From Arsukibacterium sp. UBA3155 (GTDB lineage: Bacteria > Pseudomonadota > Gammaproteobacteria > Enterobacterales > Alteromonadaceae): a stretch of 64,000 nt of DNA. Where the stretch lies: positions 62,001 to 126,000 of the forward strand of contig DEYP01000016.1 in the NCBI GenBank assembly GCA_002364615.1, given 5' to 3'. Both the position numbers and the translations under genes were made by a program. The notes under the pieces are model-generated. The model ran no database searches. It was given only the letters and a program-made list of their open reading frames with translations, and had not been told where the DNA came from. Of this stretch, positions 1 through 9,163 are shown in pieces; positions within the stretch are counted from its first letter, which is position 1; every line of letters begins with the position of its first letter.

Positions 1-789
1 CAGCCGTTGCCGCTGGCGTTTGTGCGTGGCGAGGCGGTGCATCAGCGGCCAGATGATTTATATATTCCGCCCGATGCGCTGGAAGTGATGCTGGATGCCT
101 TCGAAGGGCCATTAGATTTTCTACTGTATCTTATTCGTAAGCATAAATTTGATATTGTCGATTTGCCGGTTAATGAAATTACCCTGCAATATATGGAATA
201 TATTGATTTAATGCAGGGGCTTAACTTCGAATTGGCTGCCGAATATCTGGTGATGGCGGCCATGTTAGCAGAAATAAAATCACGTTTACTGCTACCAAAA
301 CATACCCAGCACGACGATGATGAACATGATCCACGGGCTGAGCTTATTCGCCGCTTGCAGGAATATGAAATTTATAAACAGGCCGCCAGCGAGCTGGATA
401 GTCTGCCACGTGACGAGCGTGATTACTTTACGGCCAGGGCGGCACTTGCTGATAATTTCAGCCCTTTGGTTATTTTGCCTGAGGTTGAACTGAGCGAACT
501 GGTGATGGCGTTAAAAAGCATTATGCAGCGCGCCAAAGATTTTCAGCACCATCATATAAAACGCGAGCATTTATCTACCCGTGAACGCATGAGCCGGATT
601 TTAGATTTGTTACAACAGCGCCAGGGTTATCTGCTGTTTGAAGATTGTTTTGAATATAGCGAAGGGCGCGAGGGCGTAGTGGTGAGTTTTCTGGCGATAC
701 TGGAGCTGACCAAGGAAAAAATGGTAGAGCTTACTCAGGTTGAGGCGTATGGCCAGATCCACGTCAAACTTGCCCTGGAGCAAAGCTGA
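1..789 (+). CDS. scpA: Segregation and condensation protein A (5' end outside the window)
   Basis: ScpA is the kleisin of the SMC-ScpA-ScpB condensin-like complex, which organises and segregates the chromosome in the cytoplasm. The frame is open from base 1, and a TTG at position 7 is probably internal because residues before the conserved part (AFVRGEAV, then LYIPPDALEV) are also found in homologues. The diagnostic N-terminal block AFEGPLDFLLYLIRKHKFDI is present, and the helical middle and winged-helix C terminus run to the stop. The stop overlaps the scpB start (TGATGG), which indicates translational coupling. Identification is firm; only the start is missing. Confidence 0.95.
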   Translation, partial: QPLPLAFVRGEAVHQRPDDLYIPPDALEVMLDAFEGPLDFLLYLIRKHKFDIVDLPVNEITLQYMEYIDLMQGLNFELAAEYLVMAAMLAEIKSRLLLPKHTQHDDDEHDPRAELIRRLQEYEIYKQAASELDSLPRDERDYFTARAALADNFSPLVILPEVELSELVMALKSIMQRAKDFQHHHIKREHLSTRERMSRILDLLQQRQGYLLFEDCFEYSEGREGVVVSFLAILELTKEKMVELTQVEAYGQIHVKLALEQS

Positions 790-1373
790 TGGCCCAGAAA
801 ATAAATGATATTCAACTGCTGCAATTAATTGAGGCAGCTATTTTTGCCAGTGAGCAGGCGCTGAGTGTGGCTGAGCTGCAAGCATCGGTGCTGCAACGTT
901 TTACTGTCAGCAAAAGCCGGATTGATGCTACAATTCGCCAATTACAACACGACTACAGCGCCCGCGGCATTATGCTGCTAGAAACTGCCTCTGGTTTTCG
1001 CTTTCAAACCCGGCCTGAACTTAGTGATGATTTAGCCCAGTTGTGGCCCGAGCGCTCTGCCCGCTATTCCCGGGCGGTGCTGGAAACACTGGCACTTATT
1101 GCTTATAAACAGCCGTTAACCCGGGGTGAAATTGAAGAAGTACGGGGCGTGACGGTGAGTAGCCAGATTATGCGAACCTTACTTGACCGTGGCTGGGTAA
1201 AAGTGGTTGGCCATAAAGAGGTACCGGGCCGTCCGGGTTTATATGCGACCACCGCAGTGTTTTTAGATTATTTTGGCTTAAAAAGCCTCAGCGATTTGCC
1301 GCCCTTGCCGGAGTTTACCGAGCTGACGGCTGATCTTCTTCCCACCGTCGAGATGACAGGAGAGTTACACTAA
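789..1373 (+). CDS. scpB: Segregation and condensation protein B
   Basis: ScpB dimerises through winged-helix domains and binds ScpA in the SMC complex. At 194 residues the protein has the usual family length. The first winged helix starts at about residue 10 ([14 protein letters not shown]), and the second contains the very conserved stretch [20 protein letters not shown] followed by VRGV and GRPGLYATT. The ATG overlaps the scpA stop and its own stop overlaps the rluB start (TAATGA), so scpA, scpB and rluB form one tightly coupled operon, a common order in gammaproteobacteria. Confidence 0.95.
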   Translation: MAQKINDIQLLQLIEAAIFASEQALSVAELQASVLQRFTVSKSRIDATIRQLQHDYSARGIMLLETASGFRFQTRPELSDDLAQLWPERSARYSRAVLETLALIAYKQPLTRGEIEEVRGVTVSSQIMRTLLDRGWVKVVGHKEVPGRPGLYATTAVFLDYFGLKSLSDLPPLPEFTELTADLLPTVEMTGELH

Positions 1374-2353
1374 TGAGTGATAAAAACAGCAGCGAAAAAC
1401 TGCAAAAAGTATTAGCCCGTGCTGGCGTAGGTTCACGCCGCGAAATGGAAGAGTGGATTAGCAAAGGCCGGGTGACCGTTGACGGTAAACCGGCCAGCCT
1501 CGGGGATCGGGTAATCACTAGTCAAGCCGTGCGAGTTGATGGTCATCCGGTGCAACTGGCCAGTGAAGAGCAACAAATTTGCCGGGTACTGGCGTACCAT
1601 AAGCCGGAAGGCGAAATATGTTCGCGTACTGATCCAGAAGGCAGGCCCACGGTATTTTCCCGCTTACCCACCATTAAAGGGGCACGTTGGATTGCCATTG
1701 GCCGGCTGGATATCAACACCTCAGGCTTATTGCTGTTTACCACCGACGGTGAGCTGGCCAACCGCTTAATGCATCCTAAATTTGAAGTAGAACGTGAATA
1801 CGCCGTGCGGGTATTTGGCGACATTAACGATGCCATGATCCAGCGCCTGCGCACCGGGGTTGAATTAGAAGACGGCAAAGCCAACTTTAAGAAAATTAAA
1901 GCGTTGCCAGGTGAGGGGATTAACCGCTGGTTCCATGTGGTGCTAACTGAAGGCCGTAACCGTGAAGTTCGCCGGATGTGGGAGTCTCAGGGTGCGGTAG
2001 TCAGCCGGCTGATCCGGGTACGGTATGGTGATTTGCTATTGCCCAAACATATACCGGCCGGCGGCTATGCCGAGTATCCGCTGGATGAAGTGAATTATCT
2101 GCGTAAGTTAGTTCACTTAGGCGCGGAAGAGCAAACCATGGTAAAAAGCGAAGACCGAACTGAACGGCGTCGTCGCTTAGCCAGCATGAAGCGGGCGGTG
2201 CGCAAACATCAAATTGCAGAAAAAACGCCAGCCAAAAAAGCCGAGCCAAAACCAAAACCTGCCGCCAAACCACAACGCGCCCCGGCCAGCAAAGGTAAAT
2301 CACCCCAGCGCCAGCCTACCAACAAAAAACCTACCCGGCAGGGCCAAAGCTGA
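1373..2353 (+). CDS. rluB: 23S rRNA pseudouridine synthase RluB
   Basis: RluB converts U2605 of 23S rRNA to pseudouridine. An S4 RNA-binding domain occupies residues 8-60 ([20 protein letters not shown]), followed by the RsuA-family catalytic domain with the [12 protein letters not shown] motif; the catalytic aspartate is residue 113. The [10 protein letters not shown] motif lies near residue 200. The last 50 or so residues form a lysine-, alanine- and proline-rich tail, presumably disordered and RNA-contacting, as in other RluB proteins. It is the last gene of the scpA-scpB-rluB operon and is followed by a strong terminator. The gene order separates it from RluE/RluF paralogues. Confidence 0.93.
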   Translation: MSDKNSSEKLQKVLARAGVGSRREMEEWISKGRVTVDGKPASLGDRVITSQAVRVDGHPVQLASEEQQICRVLAYHKPEGEICSRTDPEGRPTVFSRLPTIKGARWIAIGRLDINTSGLLLFTTDGELANRLMHPKFEVEREYAVRVFGDINDAMIQRLRTGVELEDGKANFKKIKALPGEGINRWFHVVLTEGRNREVRRMWESQGAVVSRLIRVRYGDLLLPKHIPAGGYAEYPLDEVNYLRKLVHLGAEEQTMVKSEDRTERRRRLASMKRAVRKHQIAEKTPAKKAEPKPKPAAKPQRAPASKGKSPQRQPTNKKPTRQGQS

Positions 2354-2380
2354 GCATTAACCCTCGCTTGACGTGACACC

Positions 2381-2402
2381 AAGGCGCCCAGGCGCCTTTT
2401 TG
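2381..2402 (+). terminator. Rho-independent terminator of scpA-scpB-rluB
   Basis: A perfect stem AAGGCGCC/GGCGCCTT with a two-base centre is followed by a run of T. It lies 28 bases after the rluB stop. Confidence 0.85.
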
Positions 2403-2540
2403 ATGTGTTGGTTTTGGCGATTAGGGCATTTTAACTTCTGCGGATGGCGTTTGGGTAAAATAACCGTTAACTTTTAATTACAAAACAGGGTGGGGAATTG
2501 GGCTACAGTGGGTCAACTGATAGCGAAAAGGGAGTAGGGA

Positions 2541-3635
2541 ATGACAGTCAGACGGTTTCTTTTCGGGTGTGGCCTGACTGCCTGTGCAGTGTTGATGTCG
2601 GCCTGTGGCGGCAGCAGCACGCCGGTGCAGCAGCCAGCGCCACCGCCGGTTTCGCCTGCGCCGCCAGTGACCTTAACCTTTCAGGGGTTGGACGGTTATA
2701 CCATTAACGAGTTGTATCAGCACAGTGGGGTATTGCTGGCCGCCAGTGATAATGGCGTGCATCGCCAGACCAGCAGCGGTAGCTGGAGTGCCGCGGGCCT
2801 TTACGGATACGACGTGATGGCAATGAGTTTGCTTACTGAGCAGCACTGGCTGGCATCGACCGTTAAAACCAAGCAGGATGGTTTTCCCGGCTATTTATTA
2901 TTTGAAAGTTTTAATGGCGGCAGTGACTGGCATCAGGTTGATTACCAGTTTGGCCAGGCAGGCGAAAATGAAGCAATATTCGCCATGATGTTTGATGAGG
3001 CTGCGCAACTGGTTTATGCCACCGGCATTGATGTGCTGGCCAGTTCCAGCGATATGGGGCAAACCTGGAAGGCAGTACATGGTGATTTTGGTGGTTTTGG
3101 CCAGCCCAAAACGGCATTAACGCAATCGGCTGACGGCAATACTATCTGGTATGGCGGCCAGGGGGCGATTGAAAATGGCGTATTTTATCAATATAACGTT
3201 GCCAGCAACGATGCGGTGCTGCACACCGATTTATTTCCTAACCCCAGCTCGATAAAGGCCATTCGCTATGCACCCGATGATCCGCAAACCGTGTATGTCA
3301 GCGCTGAAGGGGGTATTGTCCGCAGCACAGATCATGGCCAGAGCTGGCAAGCTGTGCTGGGCAATGTCAATTTCCGATTCTATTTTGATTTGATAATCGA
3401 CCCTGATGCGCCAGAGCGAATTTATACCGCGGGCTGGGCCAAAAACTTTACTGAGCCACAGCCGCTTATTGTTGAGTGGACAGAGGATGCAGGACAAACC
3501 TGGCAGCAGTATCAGTATCCAGAAAACGATTTCTTTGGTGGGGTGCGCAGTATGATCCTGGTGGAAGAAAATCAGCAGCAGGTTATCTATTTTGGCTTAT
3601 ATAAAGGCGGCATCGTTCGCATGCCGCTGCCTTAA
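2541..3635 (+). CDS. Lipoprotein with BNR/sialidase-type beta-propeller repeats
   Basis: The protein has a lipoprotein signal with lipobox LMSAC at residues 18-22, then a proline-rich linker (PVQQPAPPPVSPAPP). The rest is a predicted beta-propeller carrying several Asp-box-like motifs: SSDMGQTWKA, STDHGQSWQA and TEDAGQTWQQ. Asp-box proteins include sialidases, photosystem assembly factors and many extracytoplasmic proteins without known enzyme activity, so the motifs show the fold rather than a reaction. It should sit in the periplasm or on the outer membrane. The start is supported by AGGGA seven bases upstream. It converges on galE with only 14 bases between stops. No specific function can be assigned. 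Confidence 0.75.
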   Translation: MTVRRFLFGCGLTACAVLMSACGGSSTPVQQPAPPPVSPAPPVTLTFQGLDGYTINELYQHSGVLLAASDNGVHRQTSSGSWSAAGLYGYDVMAMSLLTEQHWLASTVKTKQDGFPGYLLFESFNGGSDWHQVDYQFGQAGENEAIFAMMFDEAAQLVYATGIDVLASSSDMGQTWKAVHGDFGGFGQPKTALTQSADGNTIWYGGQGAIENGVFYQYNVASNDAVLHTDLFPNPSSIKAIRYAPDDPQTVYVSAEGGIVRSTDHGQSWQAVLGNVNFRFYFDLIIDPDAPERIYTAGWAKNFTEPQPLIVEWTEDAGQTWQQYQYPENDFFGGVRSMILVEENQQQVIYFGLYKGGIVRMPLP

Positions 3636-3649
3636 ACAACATGGGAAGG

Positions 3650-4666
3650 TTAGCTACTGTAACCGTTCGGGTTCTGGCTTTGCCAGCGCCAACTGTCGCG
3701 TACCATATCGTCCAGGGTTTTTTCTGCCTGCCAGCCCAGTAAGCTTAGCGCTTTATCGGGTTTGGCGTAGCAACTGGCAATATCACCCGGCCGGCGCGGC
3801 GCTATCTGATAAGGAACGGCCACCTGGTTTATTGCACTAAACGTCTTAACCATATCTAACACGCTATAGCCTGTGCCGGTGCCCAGATTAATCGCTTCGA
3901 TACCCTGATGTGTTTCAAGGTATTGCAGTGCTTTCAGATGGCCAGCGGCTAAATCGGAAACGTGGATATAATCACGTACGCCGGTGCCATCATGGGTAGG
4001 GTAGTCGTCACCAAAAACACTAAGTTTTGGCCGTTGGCCCACCGCAACCTGAGCGATAAACGGCATTAAGTTATTGGGAATACCGTTTGGATCTTCCCCT
4101 ATCTGGCCACTGCTATCGGCGCCCACCGGATTAAAATAACGCAGCAGAGTAATTCCCCAGTCCGGTTCGGCTTTTACTAAATCTTCCAGGATCAGCTCAA
4201 TCATCAATTTGCTCTGGCCATAAGGGTTGGTGGCCGAGCGCGGCGCGGATTCAGCAATAGGCACTGTTTTCGCATCGCCGTAAACGGTAGCCGAAGAGCT
4301 GAAGACCAGCTTTTTGACGTTGAACTCTCGCATTACCCGGCATAACGTTACCGTACCTGCCACATTATTATCGTAATAATGCAATGGCATCTCGGTTGAT
4401 TCGCCCACCGCTTTTAAACCGGCAAAGTGCACCACGGCGCTTATCTTATGCTGGCGGAATACTTCCCGAAGTGCCGCTTCATCACGAATATCGCCGCTAA
4501 GGGTAGTGATGTTGCCAGCAGCCAGCTGCGTCACTCGTTCCAGTGCGCTGGTAGAGCTGTTACTGTAATTATCAAAACTGATAACCGGATAGCCTGCCCG
4601 CAGCAGGGCAAGTGCAGTGTGGCTGCCAATATAGCCGGCACCGCCGGTAAGTAGAATGTGGGTCAT
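3650..4666 (-). CDS. galE: UDP-glucose 4-epimerase
   Basis: GalE interconverts UDP-glucose and UDP-galactose with bound NAD, supplying galactose for surface polysaccharide. The NAD-binding motif GGAGYIGS is at residues 8-15, and the catalytic YxxxK is Tyr149/Lys153 (YGQSK), the same numbering as the 338-residue E. coli enzyme. An ATG two codons upstream (4672) exists, but AAGGA sits at proper distance only for the start given here. The extended SDR features RYFNPVGAD and SYAKPDKA-type C terminus are present. It stands alone, not in a gal operon, which suits a housekeeping role in polysaccharide synthesis. Confidence 0.95.
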   Translation of the reverse strand: MTHILLTGGAGYIGSHTALALLRAGYPVISFDNYSNSSTSALERVTQLAAGNITTLSGDIRDEAALREVFRQHKISAVVHFAGLKAVGESTEMPLHYYDNNVAGTVTLCRVMREFNVKKLVFSSSATVYGDAKTVPIAESAPRSATNPYGQSKLMIELILEDLVKAEPDWGITLLRYFNPVGADSSGQIGEDPNGIPNNLMPFIAQVAVGQRPKLSVFGDDYPTHDGTGVRDYIHVSDLAAGHLKALQYLETHQGIEAINLGTGTGYSVLDMVKTFSAINQVAVPYQIAPRRPGDIASCYAKPDKALSLLGWQAEKTLDDMVRDSWRWQSQNPNGYSS

Positions 4667-4737
4667 GACCATCCTTGCTCAATTGCTAACATATAAATGA
4701 TAAGTGATGCTATTAATTTGCCTCGAAAAACCTTTTT

Positions 4738-5037
4738 TCAGGGTAAGACTTTCTTAAAAGGTTTTACCGTTGATTTTACATAAACGCCGGCGGCTAAATA
4801 GGGATCATTGTCAGCCCAGTGTTGTGCTTGCTCAAGTGAGGTAAATTCTGCGACCACCAGCGAACCGGTGAAGCCGGCGCCGCCAGGCTCATTGCTATCT
4901 ATCGCCGGCAGTGGCCCGGCTAACAACAGACGGCCTTGCTCGTTTAGATCATGCAGCCTTGCTAAATGCGCTGGCCGGGTTGCCAGCCGGTTTTCCAGAC
5001 TATTCGCCGCATCTTCAGAGTAAATCATATAGAACAT
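4738..5037 (-). CDS. YciI family protein
   Basis: This is a 99-residue cytoplasmic protein of the YciI/YCII ferredoxin-like fold: [18 protein letters not shown] at the start, a conserved His-Asp pair ([17 protein letters not shown]) and a C-terminal [13 protein letters not shown]. The family is dimeric, with a putative active site formed by these His/Asp residues; its physiological reaction is mostly unknown, though some members are lactone or chlorinated-compound enzymes. GGAG lies seven bases before the ATG. It has the same strand as galE (72 bases apart), possibly cotranscribed. Confidence 0.85.
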   Translation of the reverse strand: MFYMIYSEDAANSLENRLATRPAHLARLHDLNEQGRLLLAGPLPAIDSNEPGGAGFTGSLVVAEFTSLEQAQHWADNDPYLAAGVYVKSTVKPFKKVLP

Positions 5038-5244
5038 GGTAAAACTCCATGGGTTGTATTCGGCGAAAGATAACAGATCTGCCGGTTAAAACCAATTGAT
5101 GTCAGCCGTGAGTTACACTGCTTTAAGTATTGTTTACAGGTCGGGCTAGGATTTGCTGCAGCCTGCTGTTAGCATGCTGTGCGAACATAATAAAAATACT
5201 AAAACAACAATTCTAATAAAAAGAGTCAGGGAGTCCGCAATCCA

Positions 5245-6684
5245 ATGAAACGTGAACAATTCAGCTCCAGTCTGGGGTTTATTCTGGCGGCCGCAGGTTC
5301 GGCCGTGGGTATCGGTAACCTGGTCGCTTTTCCGGTAATGGCCAGTAAAAACGGCGGTGCCGCTTTTTTAATTATTTATGCCTTTTTTGTGTTCTTCATC
5401 TGTTTACCGGTAATGCTGGCCGAAATGAGCCTGGGCCGGCATACCCGGCAAAACCCGTTGGGTGCTTATACTGAAATTGGCCAGAACCGGGCCTGGCGCA
5501 CCGTGGGCTGGCTTAGCGTAATTACGCCCTTTATGATTGGGGTGTTTTACCTGGTGATTACCGTCTGGATAGCAGGCTATCTGGGTAAAGCGATAATAGG
5601 CCAGCTTGATCAATTGGCCGATCCTGCCGGTTTTGATGTATTTACCAACAGCAACGAGCTGTTTATTTATATGGCACTGGTGGTAGGCCTGACTTTTTTA
5701 ATTTTACAGGGAGGGGTTAAAAAAGGTATTGAAAAAGCCACTACGGTGCTAATGCCATTGCTGTTTGTGATGTTGATAGCGCTGGTTATTTATGTGCTTA
5801 CGCTGGATAACGCCATGCTGGGGGTTAAATTCTTCCTGATCCCGGATTTTACTAAAATAAACGGTAATGTATTAAACGGCGCCCTAGCGCAGGCTTTCTT
5901 CTCGTTGTCGCTGGCTATGGGTATTCTGATCACCTATGGCTCGTATATTCAGAAGAACAATAACATTGTCTCTGCCGGTAAAATGGTGGCTGCGTTATCG
6001 TTACTGGTTGCTTGCTGTTCAGGCTTACTGATCTTACCCGCGGCGTTTTCGTTTAATCCGAATATTGAAATCAGCGAGTTATCAGAGTCGAGCATTGGCA
6101 TGATTTTTATGTTCCTGCCGAAAATCTTCTTAGCGCTGCAGGCCGATATTGGTTATTTCGGTGCGTCCTTTATTGCCTCGTTTTTCTTCCTGTTGGTGTT
6201 TTTTGCGGCCATGACATCCCTGGTATCAATTATTGAAGTACCGGTTGCCAGTATTATGGATGGCAAAGGCTTAAGCCGGCGCAAGGCATTGTATTCCCTG
6301 GGTGCTGCCATGATCGTGCTGGCCATTATCAGTGCACTGTCGTTTGGCCGTGTTGACTGGCTGAGTAATATCCTAAGTTATGGTGGCAATACTAAATCGT
6401 TCTTTGCACTGATTTACGACATGTTTTACGAGACGATTTTGCCGCTAAACGGCTTATTGTTGTGTTTGTTTGTCATTTACCGCTGGAAAAAACAAAACCT
6501 GGATGCCGAAATGAGTCAGGGTAACGCCAGCTTTGCCGGCTCGTTTTTACAAAAATACGTTAACTTTTCCCTCGGTACCTTTATCCCGGTGATCCTGACG
6601 ATTATCTTCGTCAATACCGTATCAACCATCTATTTTGGCCATAACATGCTGACCATATTCTTCGAGCAGATTGGCTTTAATTAA
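5245..6684 (+). CDS. Sodium-dependent amino-acid transporter, NSS (SNF) family
   Basis: An integral inner-membrane protein of 479 residues with about 12 membrane helices and the LeuT fold. The N terminus carries the family signature: SSLGFILAAAGSAVGIGNLV, with the unwound TM1 Gly-rich segment that binds Na+ and substrate, then FPVMASKNGGAAFL and MLAEMSLGRHTRQNP. Bacterial members such as TnaT, MhsT and Tyt1 import hydrophobic or aromatic amino acids with Na+; the substrate here cannot be read. The gene stands alone, preceded by AGGGAG and followed by a strong terminator. Family assignment is firm. Confidence 0.92.
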   Translation: MKREQFSSSLGFILAAAGSAVGIGNLVAFPVMASKNGGAAFLIIYAFFVFFICLPVMLAEMSLGRHTRQNPLGAYTEIGQNRAWRTVGWLSVITPFMIGVFYLVITVWIAGYLGKAIIGQLDQLADPAGFDVFTNSNELFIYMALVVGLTFLILQGGVKKGIEKATTVLMPLLFVMLIALVIYVLTLDNAMLGVKFFLIPDFTKINGNVLNGALAQAFFSLSLAMGILITYGSYIQKNNNIVSAGKMVAALSLLVACCSGLLILPAAFSFNPNIEISELSESSIGMIFMFLPKIFLALQADIGYFGASFIASFFFLLVFFAAMTSLVSIIEVPVASIMDGKGLSRRKALYSLGAAMIVLAIISALSFGRVDWLSNILSYGGNTKSFFALIYDMFYETILPLNGLLLCLFVIYRWKKQNLDAEMSQGNASFAGSFLQKYVNFSLGTFIPVILTIIFVNTVSTIYFGHNMLTIFFEQIGFN

Positions 6685-6709
6685 GCTAAGCCTGATGGCT
6701 TTAGTAAAG

Positions 6710-6738
6710 AAAGAACCCGCATGATGCGGGTTCTTTTT
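6710..6738 (+). terminator. Rho-independent terminator of the NSS transporter gene
   Basis: The stem AAAGAACCCGC/GCGGGTTCTTT with a five-base loop is followed by T residues; it also carries A residues upstream and may act in both directions for the convergent gene at 6759. Confidence 0.9.
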
Positions 6739-6758
6739 TATGCGGCTGAGAATAGCAA

Positions 6759-7082
6759 TTAGTCGTCAGCTTGCGTGTTATTTTCTGGTGCAAATAACTG
6801 GCGGCGGACAGTACTAAACCGGCTTTGACACAAGGCAAAAGTAATGGGGCGGCTAATAAGCAGGTATAGCGGTGCTATTAGCAGGGCATAGCCAAGCATG
6901 GCCCAGCCATCGGCGCGGGCAGCCAGGATAAACAGAAAGAAAATAATCACCAGTTTCAGGGTATTTAAGGCGACTTTAGTCGGCGCGGGTAGCTTGTCGG
7001 CAGTGGCACGTATCACTTCCATCCGCTGGCCAAAATTAAGGCCCTGCAATTCCGGAATGTTATTGCTGTTAAAATACAACAT
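6759..7082 (-). CDS. Small two-helix inner-membrane protein, unknown function
   Basis: The 107-residue protein has a soluble N-terminal part (residues 1-40, with FGQRMEVIRATADKLPAPTK) and two adjacent hydrophobic helices (about residues 42-60 and 62-80), then a charged C-terminal tail. AAGGA lies seven bases before the ATG. The N-terminal pattern resembles a family of short conserved Alteromonadales membrane proteins, perhaps DUF6170, but that is from memory and unsure. It is encoded alone between the NSS transporter and the prpE-like gene. Confidence 0.6.
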   Translation of the reverse strand: MLYFNSNNIPELQGLNFGQRMEVIRATADKLPAPTKVALNTLKLVIIFFLFILAARADGWAMLGYALLIAPLYLLISRPITFALCQSRFSTVRRQLFAPENNTQADD

Positions 7083-7098
7083 GGCTTGTCCTTATGGC

Positions 7099-7127
7099 AA
7101 AAAACGGCCGCATTAGCGGCAGGCCGT
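7099..7127 (-). terminator. Rho-independent terminator of the prpE-like gene (minus strand)
   Basis: Read on the minus strand, the stem GCCGC-TAAT-GCGGC is followed by CG and six T residues. It lies 49 bases past the stop of the gene ending at 7177. Confidence 0.75.
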
Positions 7128-7176
7128 CATTATAACCATTATTACAGGCAAAACCCATTTTGCGATCAGCTGTTTT

Positions 7177-9090
7177 TCAGCTACCGCTTTGTGCAACAGG
7201 GTGAGTTAATATTAAACCACGCGCTGTCATACAACTGGCAATTTCGGTCAGACTTGCCGGATCGTCAATGGTCGAGGGCACTACATAGGCTTCGCCATCG
7301 GCAATTTGCCTGAGTAACTTACGCAGTATTTTACCGGAACGGGTTTTGGGTAAGCGTGGCACAATTAACGCCTGTTTAAAGCATGCCAGGGCGCCAATTT
7401 GCTCACGCACCAATTGCACCAGTTCGTTTTGCAGTTGCTGCTCAGTAATGGTTACCCCGTTTTTCAGCAAGATAAAGCCAACGGGTTGCTGGCCTTTTAA
7501 CGGATCGGCCAGACCAATAACACAGCATTCCGCAACGGCCGGGTGGCTGGCAACAATCTCTTCCATTTCACCGGTCGATAAGCGATGCCCTGCGACATTA
7601 ATCACATCATCGGTGCGTCCCATCACAAATAAATAGCCGTCGTCGTCCAGGTAGCCGCCATCGCCACTGGCATAATAGCCGGGAAATTGTCGCAGATAAC
7701 CGGCAGTAAAGCGCTCCGGGTTCTGCCAGATGGTGGTTAAGCAACCTGGGGGTAACGGCAGCTTAATGGCAATATTGCCCTGCTGATTAGCGGGTACGGG
7801 CTGGCCGTCATGGTCAAGAATTACCACCTGATAGCCGGGCACTGGCACGGTCGCTGAGCCGGGTTTAGTGGCGAGCAACTCGATGCCGGCTAAATTGGCA
7901 CAGATAGCCCAGCCCGTTTCGGTTTGCCACCAATGATCAATGACCGGTTTGCCGCTGTGCTTCACGGTCCAGTCATAGGTTGGAGGGTCTAACCGTTCAC
8001 CGGCCATATAAATGCGCTCAAGCGCGCTCAAATCATAGTGCTGGAGGAGTATCGCGTCCGGGTCTTCTTTACGAATAGCCCGAAACGCAGTAGGGGCGGC
8101 GAACAGCGCTTTTACGTTGTATTCTGCGCAAACCCGCCAGAACGCACCGGCATCGGGGGTATACACCGGTTTTCCTTCATACAGCACGCTGGTACACCCG
8201 GCAAGCAATGGCCCGTAAACAATGTAGGAATGTCCCACTACCCAGCCAACATCTGATGCTGCCCAGAACACATCGCCGGGTCCCATGCCATAAATGGCTT
8301 GCATACTGTAATGCAGCGCAACAGCATGGCCGCCATTGTCTCTAACCACGCCTTTGGGTTTGCCGGTAGTACCAGAGGTATAAAGAATGTACAGCGGATC
8401 AGTGCTTTTTACCGGCACGCAGGCTGCTGGTTCAGCGCCTTGCAGGAGTTGTTGCCAGTCGAAATCACGGCCTTCCTGCAACGGGGCTGCAAGTTCAGGC
8501 CTTTGGCAGATAATGCAACTGTCGGGCTGATGAGTCGCCAGCTGCAGAGCGTTATCCAGCAATGGTTTGTAGGCAATGACCCGGTTAACCTCAATACCGC
8601 ACGAGGCAGAAACAATAACCTTTGGACTGGCATCATCTATTCGCACGGCCAGCTCATGGGCAGCAAAGCCACCGAATACCACAGAATGCACTGCGCCCAG
8701 GCGTGCAACTGCCAGCATGGCGATAACGGCCTGAGGGATCATTGGCATATAAATCACCACCCGATCGCCTTTAGCGACGCCTTTGGCCTTTAATACGCCA
8801 GCAAATAAGGCTACCTGGTCGGTGAGCTGCTGATAGCTAAACTGTTGCTTAGTGTTGGTTACCGGTGAGTCATAAATCAGGGCGATTTGCTCACCACGAC
8901 CTTGCTCAACATGATAATCAAGTGCCAGATAGGCCGTGTTCAGTTCGCCATCAGCAAACCATTGGTACTGATCGCCTTTGATATGCAAAATTTGGCCGGG
9001 CGCCCGGTACCAGGCCAGGCGGTTAGCTTTCTCGGCCCAGAATTGCTGCGGTTGCTGGCTGGCTGCCTGATATTCGGTTTGATAGGTCAT
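7177..9090 (-). CDS. prpE: Propionyl-CoA synthetase-like acyl-CoA synthetase
   Basis: An AMP-forming acyl-CoA synthetase that activates a short-chain acid through an acyl-adenylate. The P-loop YTSGTTGKPKGVVRDNGG has the RDNGG extension typical of PrpE rather than acetyl-CoA synthetase. Further motifs are WWQTETGW, YASGDGGYLDDDGY and the C-terminal PKTRSGKILRK, whose lysine is the usual acetylation-control site. Length (637) fits PrpE (about 628). An ATG two codons upstream (9096) is too close to the AAGGA site; 9090 is eight bases away. There are no prpBCD genes nearby, so it may serve general propionate or related acid activation. A long perfect inverted repeat precedes the gene. Confidence 0.85.
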   Translation of the reverse strand: MTYQTEYQAASQQPQQFWAEKANRLAWYRAPGQILHIKGDQYQWFADGELNTAYLALDYHVEQGRGEQIALIYDSPVTNTKQQFSYQQLTDQVALFAGVLKAKGVAKGDRVVIYMPMIPQAVIAMLAVARLGAVHSVVFGGFAAHELAVRIDDASPKVIVSASCGIEVNRVIAYKPLLDNALQLATHQPDSCIICQRPELAAPLQEGRDFDWQQLLQGAEPAACVPVKSTDPLYILYTSGTTGKPKGVVRDNGGHAVALHYSMQAIYGMGPGDVFWAASDVGWVVGHSYIVYGPLLAGCTSVLYEGKPVYTPDAGAFWRVCAEYNVKALFAAPTAFRAIRKEDPDAILLQHYDLSALERIYMAGERLDPPTYDWTVKHSGKPVIDHWWQTETGWAICANLAGIELLATKPGSATVPVPGYQVVILDHDGQPVPANQQGNIAIKLPLPPGCLTTIWQNPERFTAGYLRQFPGYYASGDGGYLDDDGYLFVMGRTDDVINVAGHRLSTGEMEEIVASHPAVAECCVIGLADPLKGQQPVGFILLKNGVTITEQQLQNELVQLVREQIGALACFKQALIVPRLPKTRSGKILRKLLRQIADGEAYVVPSTIDDPASLTEIASCMTARGLILTHPVAQSGS

Positions 9091-9107
9091 GCGCATAATC
9101 CTTGTGG

Positions 9108-9142
9108 CTGCGGTTTTTAATTACATTACAGAAAAACCGCAG
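9108..9142. repeat. Perfect 11-bp inverted repeat in the prpE-like leader
   Basis: CTGCGGTTTTT at 9108-9118 and AAAAACCGCAG at 9132-9142 are exact complements with a 13-base spacer. It sits between the stop of the GNAT-hydrolase gene and the prpE-like start, both on the minus strand. It could be a terminator for the upstream gene (T-rich stem but no T run after it) or a leader hairpin or operator. Confidence 0.6.
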
Positions 9143-9163
9143 CGTTGCCACTTAGACTTATGG

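Noticed and set aside
8299-8793. A 164-codon plus-strand frame opposite the prpE-like gene
   Set aside because: It is the longest shadow frame of the region, but the minus-strand synthetase motifs cover the same bases and the shadow product looks like no protein family.
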